Positions 1 through 8,120 of a stretch of DNA of 19,170 nucleotides are shown here, piece by piece; the first letter of the stretch is position 1; every line of letters begins with the position of its first letter. Position numbers and translations under genes: made by a program. Under the pieces are notes generated by a model that was given only the letters and a program-made list of their open reading frames with translations, did no database searches and was not told the DNA's origin. Origin of the DNA: an uncultured Campylobacter sp. Lineage in GTDB: Bacteria > Campylobacterota > Campylobacteria > Campylobacterales > Campylobacteraceae. The stretch spans positions 1-19,170 of the forward strand of contig NZ_CALJPC010000018.1 in assembly GCF_937981295.1 (NCBI RefSeq). Direction: 5' to 3'.

Positions 1-235
1 TCTTATCAACAATAAAGCCTTCCGAATATTCTTTAACTACATCTTGCTGGTGTGCAACTATATTTCCTATCCGTTGCAATATCATAATTTCATTTCTAGT
101 TGAAGATTGAGTACGGTCCTCTTCATCGTAAAACAATACCTCTTCTAGTTTCTGCTTTATTTCTGATGTATCTAACTCTCCGTATTTATCAAGCAAGGGT
201 CTTATTGCTCTCCTTATCTCAGCTTCTGAATGCAT
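1..235 (-). CDS. Probable restriction endonuclease, N-terminal part only (runs off window)
   Basis: An open frame of 78 codons starts at the ATG at 235 and is still open at base 1. A good ribosome site (AGGAG) lies just upstream, and the start is only 4 bases after the methyltransferase stop, so the two genes look translationally coupled. The visible part is charged and helical, with IRRAIRPLLDKYGELD near the start, an acidic FYDEED stretch near residues 35-40, and RNEIMILQRIGNIVAHQ near residues 47-63. This resembles small helical or winged-helix N-terminal domains placed before nuclease domains, but no catalytic motif is visible because the rest is missing. The restriction role is inferred from tight linkage to a DNA methyltransferase. 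It could instead be another methylase-associated protein. The AT-rich codon use matches the methyltransferase and not the genes further right. Confidence 0.6.
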   Translation of the reverse strand, partial: MHSEAEIRRAIRPLLDKYGELDTSEIKQKLEEVLFYDEEDRTQSSTRNEIMILQRIGNIVAHQQDVVKEYSEGFIVDK

Positions 236-239
236 TTTG

Positions 240-1361
240 CTACTCCTTCCAATCATAATTTGTTACAAGCAAATGTTCTGCTTCTTTATCATTTCTATTT
301 TGAAAACTTACAACATATTTTTTATCAAATGTCGTGATGTTAAAATCTTTATAAAGCTCATAGATAAAATCAGTATTTTTTATAACAAGCATAAAATTGG
401 CCTTGGTGTGTTTACAAAAATCTGCCAATCTAATATGGTCTTCAATCAAAAATTCATTATTTGCATATGCTGAAAAAGATGAAATATATGGCGGGTCTAA
501 AAAAATAAAATCCCCCTTTTTTATACGCATATCTTTAAGAAAATCTTCAAAATCCATTGAAAATATTTCCGTGTGAATAAATTTATCATGGATTTCGTTA
601 CCAGTAATATATTCGATTTTTTTAGTCAAATATTTACCATTATAACTACTTCCACCATAAGGAACATTAAACCCGCCGTTTTTATTATATCTAAACATTG
701 ATGAATAGCAATATTCTCTTATAAAATAAAATATAGCACTTCGAAAATTTATATCCAATGATAAGCTTAGTGAGTTGTTATATAAAAATCTAAAATGCAT
801 ATATAGCCCACTTTTAAATCCTGTTTCTATATTTACTTTTATATCTTCAATAGACAAATCCCCTTTTTCCATTTCAATTTTTTTCATTCTTTTAAGTTTT
901 CTATAAATATTGTTTGCTAGCTCTATTACAATTCTTTCTTCATCAACTATAAATTTTTCGTTAAGTATGCCATTAAACTCGTCCACTCTTGATAAAATAA
1001 ATTTTTCAATATATGTTTTCAAGGTAACTTCTTGAATTTTGTTTAGTTTATAACTTTTGTATATTTTAGATAACTCTTCTATATATATTTTGCATATTTT
1101 TTCTAGTATTTTCCAACATTTATCTATTTCTTTTATCGCAAAGATAAATATCTCGTTCTTATCTTTTATAGATTTATATAAATTTATCAATTCATCTGAC
1201 TTATCGTTTATAAAATATCTATCAGCATTTTTAATATCAAAATATACTGCTCCACCACCTATAAAAGGTTCGTAATAATTTTTTATATTCTTAGGAATAT
1301 ATCTTAGTATGATTCCTAGTTCTTCTGTTTTGCCGCCAGGCCATTTAATAAAAGGTTTCAT
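240..1361 (-). CDS. D12-class (Dam-like) DNA adenine N6-methyltransferase
   Basis: This 373-residue protein transfers a methyl group from S-adenosylmethionine to N6 of adenine in a DNA site. Motifs lie in alpha-class (D12/Dam) order: FIKWPGGK at residues 4-11 (motif X), EPFIGGG at 31-37 (SAM-binding motif I), the RYNKNGGFNVPYG element around 224-236, and the catalytic DPPY at 289-292. EcoDam and DpnM are about 270-285 residues. The extra length is a lysine-rich helical insertion around residues 75-180, between motif I and the conserved middle, where target recognition usually sits. The start at 1361 has a GAGGAAGAG ribosome site a few bases upstream. The gene is strongly AT-rich compared with the DNA from 1600 onward, which suggests horizontal acquisition. 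Coupling to the gene at 1-235 suggests a type II restriction-modification system. The recognition site cannot be read from the sequence; GATC is common in this family but not certain. Confidence 0.93.
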   Translation of the reverse strand: MKPFIKWPGGKTEELGIILRYIPKNIKNYYEPFIGGGAVYFDIKNADRYFINDKSDELINLYKSIKDKNEIFIFAIKEIDKCWKILEKICKIYIEELSKIYKSYKLNKIQEVTLKTYIEKFILSRVDEFNGILNEKFIVDEERIVIELANNIYRKLKRMKKIEMEKGDLSIEDIKVNIETGFKSGLYMHFRFLYNNSLSLSLDINFRSAIFYFIREYCYSSMFRYNKNGGFNVPYGGSSYNGKYLTKKIEYITGNEIHDKFIHTEIFSMDFEDFLKDMRIKKGDFIFLDPPYISSFSAYANNEFLIEDHIRLADFCKHTKANFMLVIKNTDFIYELYKDFNITTFDKKYVVSFQNRNDKEAEHLLVTNYDWKE

Positions 1362-1592
1362 GCCATCTCTTCCTCATTATTTATTAATTCAACCAATTTT
1401 AATTTTATAACTCATCGCTGAACACATTTTCAATTAAGTCAAATTTTAACATAAGTATTTTTGCTTATTCTTTAACACTATATTGCTTATTATACTAGCG
1501 GATCTTTTTAAGCGCTCTTTATTTTTATTTATTAACCTGCAAATCCACAATTATCTGTAATTAATAGCCTTTTCACTATAAACCTTGTCCTA
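1362..1592. other. AT-rich region upstream of the methyltransferase
   Basis: No gene was found. The region shares the very low GC of the methyltransferase. On the minus strand it contains TATAAT-like boxes, for example TAGTATAATAAG at about 1487-1498, that could drive the modification gene. Campylobacter sigma-70 promoters often lack a -35 box, so the exact promoter cannot be fixed. The AT-rich composition ends close to 1600. Confidence 0.4.
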
Positions 1593-1682
1593 TTAACATC
1601 GATTCATAAGCTTGCCCCAATCTTTTGCCGTGTTTAGCGAGGTTTTAAGCGGGACGAAGGCTTGTAAAATTTCTTGCGTCAT
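1593..1682 (-). pseudogene. Short coding remnant (29 codons) downstream of sotB
   Basis: After the sotB stop, an ATG at 1682 opens a 29-codon frame ending in TAA at 1593. The residues look protein-like (MTQEILQAFVPLKTSL, then AKDWGKLMN), with codon use and GC content like sotB. At about 1605 the composition switches abruptly to the AT-rich methyltransferase block, and the frame stops 4 codons after the last convincing residues. The simplest reading is the 5' end of a gene once cotranscribed with sotB and cut off when the AT-rich island arrived. I do not recognise the family. A genuine small peptide is possible. Confidence 0.4.
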
Positions 1683-1711
1683 TTCGTGCCATCTTTAGTT
1701 TTTTGCTCGCT

Positions 1712-2875
1712 CTATTTTTTCTCCGCAAATTTCACGCTTGCATAGAGGTAGCTTGCAAGCCCTAGCGCGCCCAGTATAGCGCCTGCCTCGCCTATGTGTT
1801 CAAGCCCGAATCTCGTTGCGACTTGGTGCCCTAAAAGCGCTCCGCCGCCGATGCCTACGTTATAAATCGCCGAGTAGATCGATATCGCGACGTCGGTAGC
1901 ATCGGGAGCCAGCGCCAAAACCCTAATCTGCAAACAAAGCCCAAAGCCGAAAATCCCCACTCCCCAGACGAAAGCTGCAAGCAGCAGCGCTACGTCATTT
2001 GCGACAAAAGCTTTTAACGTCAGCACCGAGGCTAGGATAAAAAGGATCGAGCAGATCAAAAAGGCGTTTGGAAAAGAGCGGTAAAGCTTTGAAAAAAGCA
2101 CGCTTGCGGCGATTCCCGAAGCGCCGAATGCAAGCAGGACGCAGGTCACGAAGTGATCGCCTGCGGGGTTAAATTTCGCCACGAAGGGCTCGACGTAGCT
2201 GTAGGTCGTAAAATGCGCGCCTACGATCAAAAGCGTCAGCAGATACAAAGCAAGCAGCATCGGGCGCCTTGCAAGCATCGGCAAGCTCGCAAGAGAGCCC
2301 GCGCGGCGACTCGGTAAAAACGGTAAAATTTTCCAAAGAAATAGCGCCTCCGCCGCCGCAAGCGCGCCGATTGCGAAAAACGTGATGCGCCAACCGAAAA
2401 GCTCGCCGACCACGCGCCCCAAAGGAAGCCCCAAAACCATGGCTAGCGATGTCCCAAGAGCCAGCATGCCGATAGCCTGCGAGCCTTTATTTATCGGCGC
2501 TAGGCGCACGACGAGCGATGAGGTGATCGACCAAAAGATCGCATGCGAAATCGCGATGCCAAGGCGCGCGATTACCAAAACGGCAAAATTCCACGCAATG
2601 GCAGCCAGGGCATGGCTTAGCGTAAATAGCACGAAAAGCCGCAAAAGCAGCCTCTTGCGTTCAAGCTTCGAGGTTAGCAGCATCAGCGGCAGCGAAAGGA
2701 TGCTCACCGCCCACGCGTAGATCGTGATGATTAGCCCCGTGCTCGTAACGTCCATCTCAAAATCTGCCGCGATGTCGCTTAGCAGAGCCACAGGGATAAA
2801 TTCCGTCGTGTTAAAAATAAAGGCGGCAAACGCCAGCGCGATAACTCTCGTGTAAGCGATTTTATGGACGTTCAT
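1712..2875 (-). CDS. sotB: SotB-type sugar efflux transporter (MFS)
   Basis: This 387-residue inner-membrane transporter belongs to the major facilitator superfamily, DHA1 type, and has about 12 hydrophobic helices. It follows E. coli SotB closely along its length: NTTEFIPVALLSDIA near the N-terminus, then IIWxxTIYAW-type text as TIYAWAVSILSLPLMLLTS, SHAIFWSITSSL, LGLPLGRVVGELFGWR, YSYVEPFV, and VLALAPDATDVAISIYS near the C-terminus. SotB exports arabinose and IPTG-like sugars by proton antiport. In an asaccharolytic Campylobacter the natural substrate may be a different small metabolite or toxic compound. A GGAAAGAG ribosome site precedes the ATG at 2875. Upstream (2895-2918) the 11-mer TTTAAATTTAG occurs twice, 13 bases apart, which might be an operator but also fits the local AT-rich style. 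The downstream partner seems to be reduced to the fragment at 1593-1682. Confidence 0.9.
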   Translation of the reverse strand: MNVHKIAYTRVIALAFAAFIFNTTEFIPVALLSDIAADFEMDVTSTGLIITIYAWAVSILSLPLMLLTSKLERKRLLLRLFVLFTLSHALAAIAWNFAVLVIARLGIAISHAIFWSITSSLVVRLAPINKGSQAIGMLALGTSLAMVLGLPLGRVVGELFGWRITFFAIGALAAAEALFLWKILPFLPSRRAGSLASLPMLARRPMLLALYLLTLLIVGAHFTTYSYVEPFVAKFNPAGDHFVTCVLLAFGASGIAASVLFSKLYRSFPNAFLICSILFILASVLTLKAFVANDVALLLAAFVWGVGIFGFGLCLQIRVLALAPDATDVAISIYSAIYNVGIGGGALLGHQVATRFGLEHIGEAGAILGALGLASYLYASVKFAEKK

Positions 2876-3428
2876 CGGTTTTCTCTTTCCAGCTTTTAAA
2901 TTTAGACTTTAAATTTAGCGCATTTAGCGGTTTTTAGCTTTTCGAGTTCTGCTCGGAATTTTAAAATTTTAAATTCCGTGCCGTATATATGTGCCACGCC
3001 TTGGGCTAAATTTCAAGCGGGAATTATAGCCAAATTTATCCTCCGCGCAGCTTGCGGAAATAGAATTTACGCTCAAAACGCAAAGTCGCGTGTGGTAAAA
3101 TTCACGTAGCGATCAATCAATGAAAATTTAAAATGAAATTTGCGCTGCGCTCGGTAGGTGGCAATAAAATTTCTTATATTTGGCGGAATGCGCTGAAATT
3201 TTATATGCTGCGATGTTATAAGCCATAAATAAAATTTCGCTACGTCGAGCTTGGATGCGTATAGCGGTTGAGGTTTTGTAGTGGCTAAATTTTAACGATA
3301 TGAGACTCCCCCCATTTTGTGGTATGTGCATTTTTAAATTTCTTAATTTTCGCGCATTCCCGTCATTTGATATTTAGGTTAGAATTTCAAGTTAGACGGC
3401 TAAATTTGCATTAATCTCTACCGCTGCT

Positions 3429-3529
3429 CGCGATCTGTGCTTAAAGTGCGCAAAATTTATTTTCAAGGCGGCGAAAGACCCCGTCTCAAATCGCCCGCAA
3501 TGCCCGTCTAAAACTGCCAGCAGATCGCG
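3429..3529. repeat. Inverted repeat with inner stem in the nifJ upstream region
   Basis: CGCGATCTG at 3429-3437 is the exact reverse complement of CAGATCGCG at 3521-3529. Between the arms, GGCGA at about 3470-3474 can pair with TCGCC at 3491-3495, with GACCCCGTC inside the loop. The nested arrangement could fold as a structured RNA or a regulatory DNA element. It lies about 120-220 bases before the nifJ start, upstream of the likely -10 box, so it is not clearly part of the nifJ transcript. Similar arms can arise by chance. Confidence 0.3.
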
Positions 3530-3607
3530 CTTGTAGCCCGCCTGCTGTGATAAAGCTTTAGAATTTTATTCGGTTTGCGAAGCATTTAAATTTTTAAGCA
3601 ATAAATA

Positions 3608-3615
3608 TGTAAAAT
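3608..3615 (+). promoter_or_regulatory. Likely -10 box for nifJ
   Basis: TGTAAAAT, an extended -10 type sequence (TG before TAAAAT), ends 33 bases before the chosen nifJ start. It is preceded by T-rich DNA, as is usual for Campylobacter sigma-70 promoters that lack a -35 box. The assignment rests on position and resemblance only. Confidence 0.4.
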
Positions 3616-3648
3616 TAGTGAAATTTGATAATTCCAAAGGAACGAAAA

Positions 3649-6600
3649 ATGGTAAAAGTTATGAAAACTATGGACGGAAACGAGGCGGCGGCTTACGTCT
3701 CATACGCCTTCACCGAGGTCGCGGGCATCTATCCGATCACGCCTAGCTCGCCGATGGCGGATTACACCGATATTTGGGCGTCGCAGGGCAAGAAAAACCT
3801 CTTCGGCATGCCCGTTAAAGTAGTCGAGATGCAAAGCGAAGGCGGCGCGGCGGGCACCGTGCACGGCTCACTCCAAGCGGGCGCGCTTACGACGACTTAC
3901 ACCGCATCGCAGGGGCTTTTGCTAAAAATTCCAAATATGTATAAGATCGCAGGCCAGATGCTTCCGGGCGTCATTCACGTCGCGGCGCGCGCGCTTGCGG
4001 CGCAAGCGCTCTCCATCTTCGGCGATCATCAAGACGTCTATGCCTGTCGCCAAAGCGGCTTTGCGATGCTTGCAAGCGACAGCGTGCAGGAGGTGATGGA
4101 TCTGGGCGGTATCGCGCATCTTGCGGCGATTAAGGGGCGCGTGCCGTTTTTGCACTTTTTCGACGGATTTCGCACGAGCCATGAAATTCAAAAGATCGAG
4201 GTGATGGACTATGCCGAGTTTGATCGCTTGCTCGATCGCGAGGCCGTGCGTAAATTTAGAGCTGACGCGCTAAACTCCGAACATCCTAAAACTCGCGGCA
4301 CGGCGCAAAACGACGACGTGTATTTTCAGACACGCGAGCTAACCAATAAATTTTACGACGCGCTTCCGGATATCGTCGCGGAGTATATGAGCGAAATTTC
4401 AAAGATCACGGGGCGGTCGTACGCGCCTTTCGTCTATTACGGCGCAAGCGAGCCGCAGCGGGTGATCGTCGCGATGGGCTCGGTCAACCAAGCCCTTGAA
4501 GAGGTGGTCGATCATCTAAATGCTAAGGGCGAGAAGGTAGGCGTGCTAAAAGTGCATCTCTACAGGCCTTTTAGCCTCAAATATCTCTTCGCTGCGATGC
4601 CTAAAAGCGTTCGTAAAATCGCCGTGCTCGATCGCACGAAGGAGCCCGGCAGCCTCGGCGAGCCGCTGTATTTGGATATAAAGGCCGCATTTTACGGGCG
4701 CGAGGATGCTCCGCTCATCGTGGGCGGCAGGTATGGGCTAAGCTCTAAGGACGTTGATCCAGCGCAGCTAATCGCCGTGTATGAAAATTTAAAGGCGGAC
4801 GAGCCTAAAAACGGCTTTACGATCGGCATCGACGACGACGTGACTCATCTATCTCTACCCGTGGGAGATAAAATTTCGCTCGGCTACGAGGATGAGACCG
4901 AGTGCCTGTTTTACGGCCTGGGCGCAGACGGCACCGTGGGCGCGAATAAAAATTCCGTCAAAATTATCGGCGACAAAACCGATCTTTATGCGCAGGCGTA
5001 TTTCGCCTACGACAGCAAAAAATCGGGCGGCTACACGCGCTCGCACCTGCGCTTCGGCAAAAGACCGATCCGATCGACCTATCTCGTCTCAAATCCGCAT
5101 TTCGTCGCTTGCTCAGTCGCTGCGTATCTGGACATCTACGACGTCATCGGGGGCATCCGTGAGGGCGGCACCTTCCTTTTAAATTCCATCTGGGATGCCG
5201 AGCAGACGGCAGCGAAGCTTCCAAACAAGGTCAAAAAAATTCTAGCTGCCAGACGGGTGAAATTTTACATCCTAAACGCCACCAAGCTAGCACGCGATAT
5301 AGGGCTCGGAGGCCGCACCAATACGATCATGCAATCGGCGTTTTTCAAGCTTAGCGGCATCATTCCGTTCGAGCAGGCGCAGAGCTATATGAAGGAATAC
5401 GCCAAGAAAACCTACGCCAAAAAGGGCGAAGCGGTCGTGGCGATGAACTGCGACGCGATCGATAGGGGCGCGGACGCTTTGGTGCAGGTGGCGGTCGATC
5501 CTGCGTGGGCAAATTTAAAGGACGACGCAGCGGGCGCGGACGACAAATACAAGGGCGACGATTTTATAGAAAAGATCGTAAAACCGATGAACGCAGCGCG
5601 AGGCGATAGCTTACCGGTGTCGGCGTTTTTGGGGCACGAGGACGGCGGGTTTGATGCGGGCACGACGCGATTTGAAAAGCGCGGCGTGGGCGTCACGGTG
5701 CCTAAATGGATCGAGCAAAACTGCATCCAGTGCAACCAATGCGCCTTCGTCTGCCCACACGCCGTAATCAGAGCGTTTTTGCTAGACGAAAAGGACGAGG
5801 CCGCCGCGCCTTTAAATTTAAAAGATCACCTGCTAGAAGCCAAGGGCAAGGAGCTAAAGGGGCTAAAATATAAGATCCAAGTAAGCCCGCTAGATTGCAC
5901 GGGCTGTGCGCTTTGCGCCGAAAACTGCCCGAGCAAGGAAAAATCGCTCGTCATGGTGCCGCTTGAAGAAGAACTCGCTAAGGGTGAGCAGGAGAGTGCG
6001 GACTTTTTATTCGAGCACGTAAGATACAAAGACGATTTGATGGATAGATCAAGCGTCAAGGGTGTGGGATTTGCGCGCCCGTATTTTGAATTTCACGGCG
6101 CATGTCCGGGATGCGGCGAGACGCCGTATATCACGCTGATCACGCGACTTTTCGGCGATCATATGATCGTAGCCAACGCCACGGGCTGTAGCTCGATCTA
6201 CGGCGGATCGGCGCCTTCGATGCCGTACCGCAAGGACGAGAACGGCCGCGGCGTCGCGTGGGCGAACTCGCTTTTTGAGGACAATGCCGAGTTCGGGCTG
6301 GGAATGAAGATCGCAAGCGAGACGCTGCGCCATAAGATCGAGGATCTGATGCTAGGCTCGCTCTCAAGCGTGCCAAACGCGCTAAAGGCGCTTTATAACG
6401 ACTGGATCGAAAGCAGAGACGATACGCTAAAATCCGCTCAGATCAGAGATAGGCTAGTGCCGCTACTAGAACAAAATTTGGACGCACCGGGGGTTCGTGA
6501 AATTTTAGAACTGAAGCAGTATCTAAACAAAAAATCGCAATGGATCATCGGCGGCGACGGCTGGGCTTACGACATCGGCTACGGCGGACTTGATCACGTG

Positions 6601-7230
6601 CTGGCTACCGGCGAGGACGTAAACGTGTTGGTGCTGGATACGGAGGTTTACTCAAACACGGGCGGACAGAGCTCCAAGGCTAGCCGCCGCGGCTCTATCG
6701 CGCAGTTTACCGCAGGCGGCAAGGCGGTGCAGAAAAAGGACCTCGGTCAGATCGCGATGACCTACGGCAATATCTTCGTCGCGCAGGTAAATTCCAACGC
6801 AAACCAAGCTGCGACGCTAAAGGCGATCATGGCAGCGGAGGCCTACCCGGGACCTAGCCTTATCATCGCGTATTCGCCGTGTATCGCGCACGGCATCAAA
6901 GGCGGCATGGGCAGCTCCGGCGATCAAGCCGAGCTTGCGAGCAAATGCGGCTATTGGCCGACCTACACCTTCGATCCGCGGCTCGCGGCTGAGGGCAAAA
7001 ATCCGCTTAAAATTTCATCTAAAGAGCCGGACTGGAGCCTTTATGAGGAATTTTTGCTAAACGAAGTGCGCTATAACGCGCTTAAAAAGATCGATCCTGA
7101 GCACGCGGGCAAGCTTTATGAAGCCAACAAAGCCGATGCGATGAGGCGCTACCGCCAGCTCAAGCGGCTTGCCAATGCCGATTTCGGCGATGAGGTTGCC
7201 TCTACGGACGCCGCGAGCGAGAATGCTTAA
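3649..7230 (+). CDS. nifJ: Pyruvate:ferredoxin/flavodoxin oxidoreductase (PFOR)
   Basis: This single-chain enzyme oxidises pyruvate with CoA to acetyl-CoA and CO2 and passes electrons to ferredoxin or flavodoxin. In Campylobacter and Helicobacter it replaces pyruvate dehydrogenase. The frame is open from 3625, but AAAGGAA at 3636-3642 sits at correct spacing from the ATG at 3649, giving 1193 residues, the usual length. The start MVKVMKTMDGNEAAAYVSYA and YPITPSSPMADY are typical of the family. Two 4Fe-4S motifs are present (C692, C695, C698, C702 and C750, C753, C756, C760). The additional cluster ligands C819 and C822 lie in GACPGCGE. Thiamine pyrophosphate binding is shown by GGDGWAYDIGYGG from about residue 968 and YSNTGGQ at 1001-1007. 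No key residue is missing. The flavodoxin gene at 9684 likely encodes its electron acceptor. The tail after about residue 1170 is poorly conserved. Confidence 0.97.
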   Translation: MVKVMKTMDGNEAAAYVSYAFTEVAGIYPITPSSPMADYTDIWASQGKKNLFGMPVKVVEMQSEGGAAGTVHGSLQAGALTTTYTASQGLLLKIPNMYKIAGQMLPGVIHVAARALAAQALSIFGDHQDVYACRQSGFAMLASDSVQEVMDLGGIAHLAAIKGRVPFLHFFDGFRTSHEIQKIEVMDYAEFDRLLDREAVRKFRADALNSEHPKTRGTAQNDDVYFQTRELTNKFYDALPDIVAEYMSEISKITGRSYAPFVYYGASEPQRVIVAMGSVNQALEEVVDHLNAKGEKVGVLKVHLYRPFSLKYLFAAMPKSVRKIAVLDRTKEPGSLGEPLYLDIKAAFYGREDAPLIVGGRYGLSSKDVDPAQLIAVYENLKADEPKNGFTIGIDDDVTHLSLPVGDKISLGYEDETECLFYGLGADGTVGANKNSVKIIGDKTDLYAQAYFAYDSKKSGGYTRSHLRFGKRPIRSTYLVSNPHFVACSVAAYLDIYDVIGGIREGGTFLLNSIWDAEQTAAKLPNKVKKILAARRVKFYILNATKLARDIGLGGRTNTIMQSAFFKLSGIIPFEQAQSYMKEYAKKTYAKKGEAVVAMNCDAIDRGADALVQVAVDPAWANLKDDAAGADDKYKGDDFIEKIVKPMNAARGDSLPVSAFLGHEDGGFDAGTTRFEKRGVGVTVPKWIEQNCIQCNQCAFVCPHAVIRAFLLDEKDEAAAPLNLKDHLLEAKGKELKGLKYKIQVSPLDCTGCALCAENCPSKEKSLVMVPLEEELAKGEQESADFLFEHVRYKDDLMDRSSVKGVGFARPYFEFHGACPGCGETPYITLITRLFGDHMIVANATGCSSIYGGSAPSMPYRKDENGRGVAWANSLFEDNAEFGLGMKIASETLRHKIEDLMLGSLSSVPNALKALYNDWIESRDDTLKSAQIRDRLVPLLEQNLDAPGVREILELKQYLNKKSQWIIGGDGWAYDIGYGGLDHVLATGEDVNVLVLDTEVYSNTGGQSSKASRRGSIAQFTAGGKAVQKKDLGQIAMTYGNIFVAQVNSNANQAATLKAIMAAEAYPGPSLIIAYSPCIAHGIKGGMGSSGDQAELASKCGYWPTYTFDPRLAAEGKNPLKISSKEPDWSLYEEFLLNEVRYNALKKIDPEHAGKLYEANKADAMRRYRQLKRLANADFGDEVASTDAASENA

Positions 7231-7250
7231 GCGTTGTAGTTAGTTTTTAG

Positions 7251-7284
7251 AATTCCGGGTCGCAGAATTTGTGACCCAGGAATT
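7251..7284 (+). terminator. Stem-loop between nifJ and the racemase gene
   Basis: AATTCC-GGGTC at 7251-7261 pairs with GACCC-A-GGAATT at 7273-7284, an 11-bp stem with one bulged A and an 11-base loop. No T-run follows, so it is either a weak terminator or an mRNA stabiliser or attenuator inside a nifJ-racemase transcript. The racemase ribosome site follows shortly after. Confidence 0.5.
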
Positions 7285-7309
7285 TCGTTAAATTCCAAAA
7301 GGAAAATCC

Positions 7310-8002
7310 ATGAAAAAAATCGGACTAATCGGCGGCATGAGTTACGAATCTACGATTACCTATTATGATGGGATCAATCGCAAAATTAACGAGCGTCTAG
7401 GTGGGCTAAGTAGCGGCGAAATCCTGCTAAGCAGTCTAAATTTCGACGAGATCGAGCGGTGTCAAAGAGATAATGAGTGGGGCAAGGCGGGCGAAATTCT
7501 AGCTAGCCACGCGCGGGTTTTGCAAAGCGGCGGAGCGGATTATATTTTTCTTTGCACTAACACGATGCATAAGTGCTACGAGGCAATAAATGCCGCTATC
7601 TCCGTGCCTTTCGTGCATATCGCAGACGCTACGCTAAATGAGCTGCGAAAACGTGGCGTGCAAAAAGTAGGGCTGCTCGGCACGATCTACACGATGACGC
7701 AGGATTTTTACAAACAGCGCTTGATAGATGGCGGCGTAGAGGTACTCGTGCCAAATGCGGACGAAATGGAAGCGGTAAACGAAGTAATTTTTGATGAGCT
7801 TTGCTTCGGTAAAATCTTACCGCACTCCAAAGAGAAATTTTTACGGATTATTGAAGGACTTAGGGCTCGCGGCGCGCAGGGAGTGATACTGGGCTGCACG
7901 GAGATTGGGCTGCTCGTATCGCAAGTAGATACCGCCGCGTGGCTATTCGATACTACGCAGATCCACATCGATGCGGCAGTAAGTCTAGCTTTAGGCGAGT
8001 AA
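7310..8002 (+). CDS. Aspartate/glutamate-type amino acid racemase (RacX/YgeA family)
   Basis: This 230-residue cytosolic protein belongs to the PLP-independent Asp/Glu racemase superfamily, which interconverts L- and D-amino acids with two cysteines acting as acid and base. The N-terminus MKKIGLIGGMSYEST is a family signature. The catalytic cysteines are C82 in LCTNTMHK and C196 in ILGCTEIGLL, both present and in the usual places. The length matches the family. A ribosome site, AAAAGGAAAA, precedes the ATG. Its place 79 bases after nifJ may allow readthrough transcription past the hairpin at 7251-7284. It is distinct from MurI glutamate racemase. Substrate specificity (aspartate, or broader as in E. 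coli YgeA) cannot be read from the sequence. A role in providing D-amino acids or recycling cell-wall amino acids is plausible. Confidence 0.9.
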   Translation: MKKIGLIGGMSYESTITYYDGINRKINERLGGLSSGEILLSSLNFDEIERCQRDNEWGKAGEILASHARVLQSGGADYIFLCTNTMHKCYEAINAAISVPFVHIADATLNELRKRGVQKVGLLGTIYTMTQDFYKQRLIDGGVEVLVPNADEMEAVNEVIFDELCFGKILPHSKEKFLRIIEGLRARGAQGVILGCTEIGLLVSQVDTAAWLFDTTQIHIDAAVSLALGE

Positions 8003-8010
8003 ATATCAAA

Positions 8011-8046
8011 TATAAGCCGGTAAAATTCCGGCTTATAATTTTAAAT
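8011..8046 (+). terminator. Intrinsic terminator after the racemase gene
   Basis: TATAAGCCGG at 8011-8020 pairs perfectly with CCGGCTTATA at 8028-8037, a 10-bp stem with a 7-base loop, followed by ATTTTAAATTTTT. It lies 8 bases after the racemase stop and separates it from the next operon. Confidence 0.85.
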
Positions 8047-8082
8047 TTTTATATACATTATCAGTTAAATTTAATCTTTCTC

Positions 8083-8091
8083 TGTTATAAT
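8083..8091 (+). promoter_or_regulatory. Extended -10 promoter of the DUF2325-fldA operon
   Basis: TGTTATAAT at 8083-8091 is a consensus extended -10 box about 30 bases before the ATG at 8121, with T-rich DNA upstream (TTTAATCTTTC). It follows directly after a strong terminator, so a new transcript must start here. Confidence 0.65.
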
Positions 8092-8120
8092 AACGAATAT
8101 CAATCATAAAAGGGGATGAA

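Larger units (their letters stand above)
2876..3624. other. Long non-coding region between sotB and nifJ
   Basis: About 750 bases separate the divergent sotB and nifJ genes. One minus-strand frame of 67 codons (3128-3331) lacks a ribosome site and protein-like composition. Visible structures are an AT-rich imperfect inverted repeat at 2954-2978 (8-base arms CGGAATTT / AAATTCCG) and a larger inverted repeat at 3429-3529, listed separately. The length is unusual for a compact Campylobacter genome and leaves room for an unannotated small RNA or a decayed gene. Confidence 0.5.

Noticed and set aside
2382..2720. Plus-strand 112-codon frame inside sotB
   Set aside because: It lies antisense to a clearly recognisable transporter. 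It is a shadow frame of GC-rich codons.
3128..3331. 67-codon minus-strand frame in the sotB-nifJ gap
   Set aside because: No ribosome site, composition not protein-like, and no domain. It appears to be a chance frame.
3625..3648. Earlier ATG of the nifJ frame at 3625
   Set aside because: The ribosome site AAAGGAA lies inside this stretch and points to 3649, and family members begin at the equivalent of MVKVMKTMDG.
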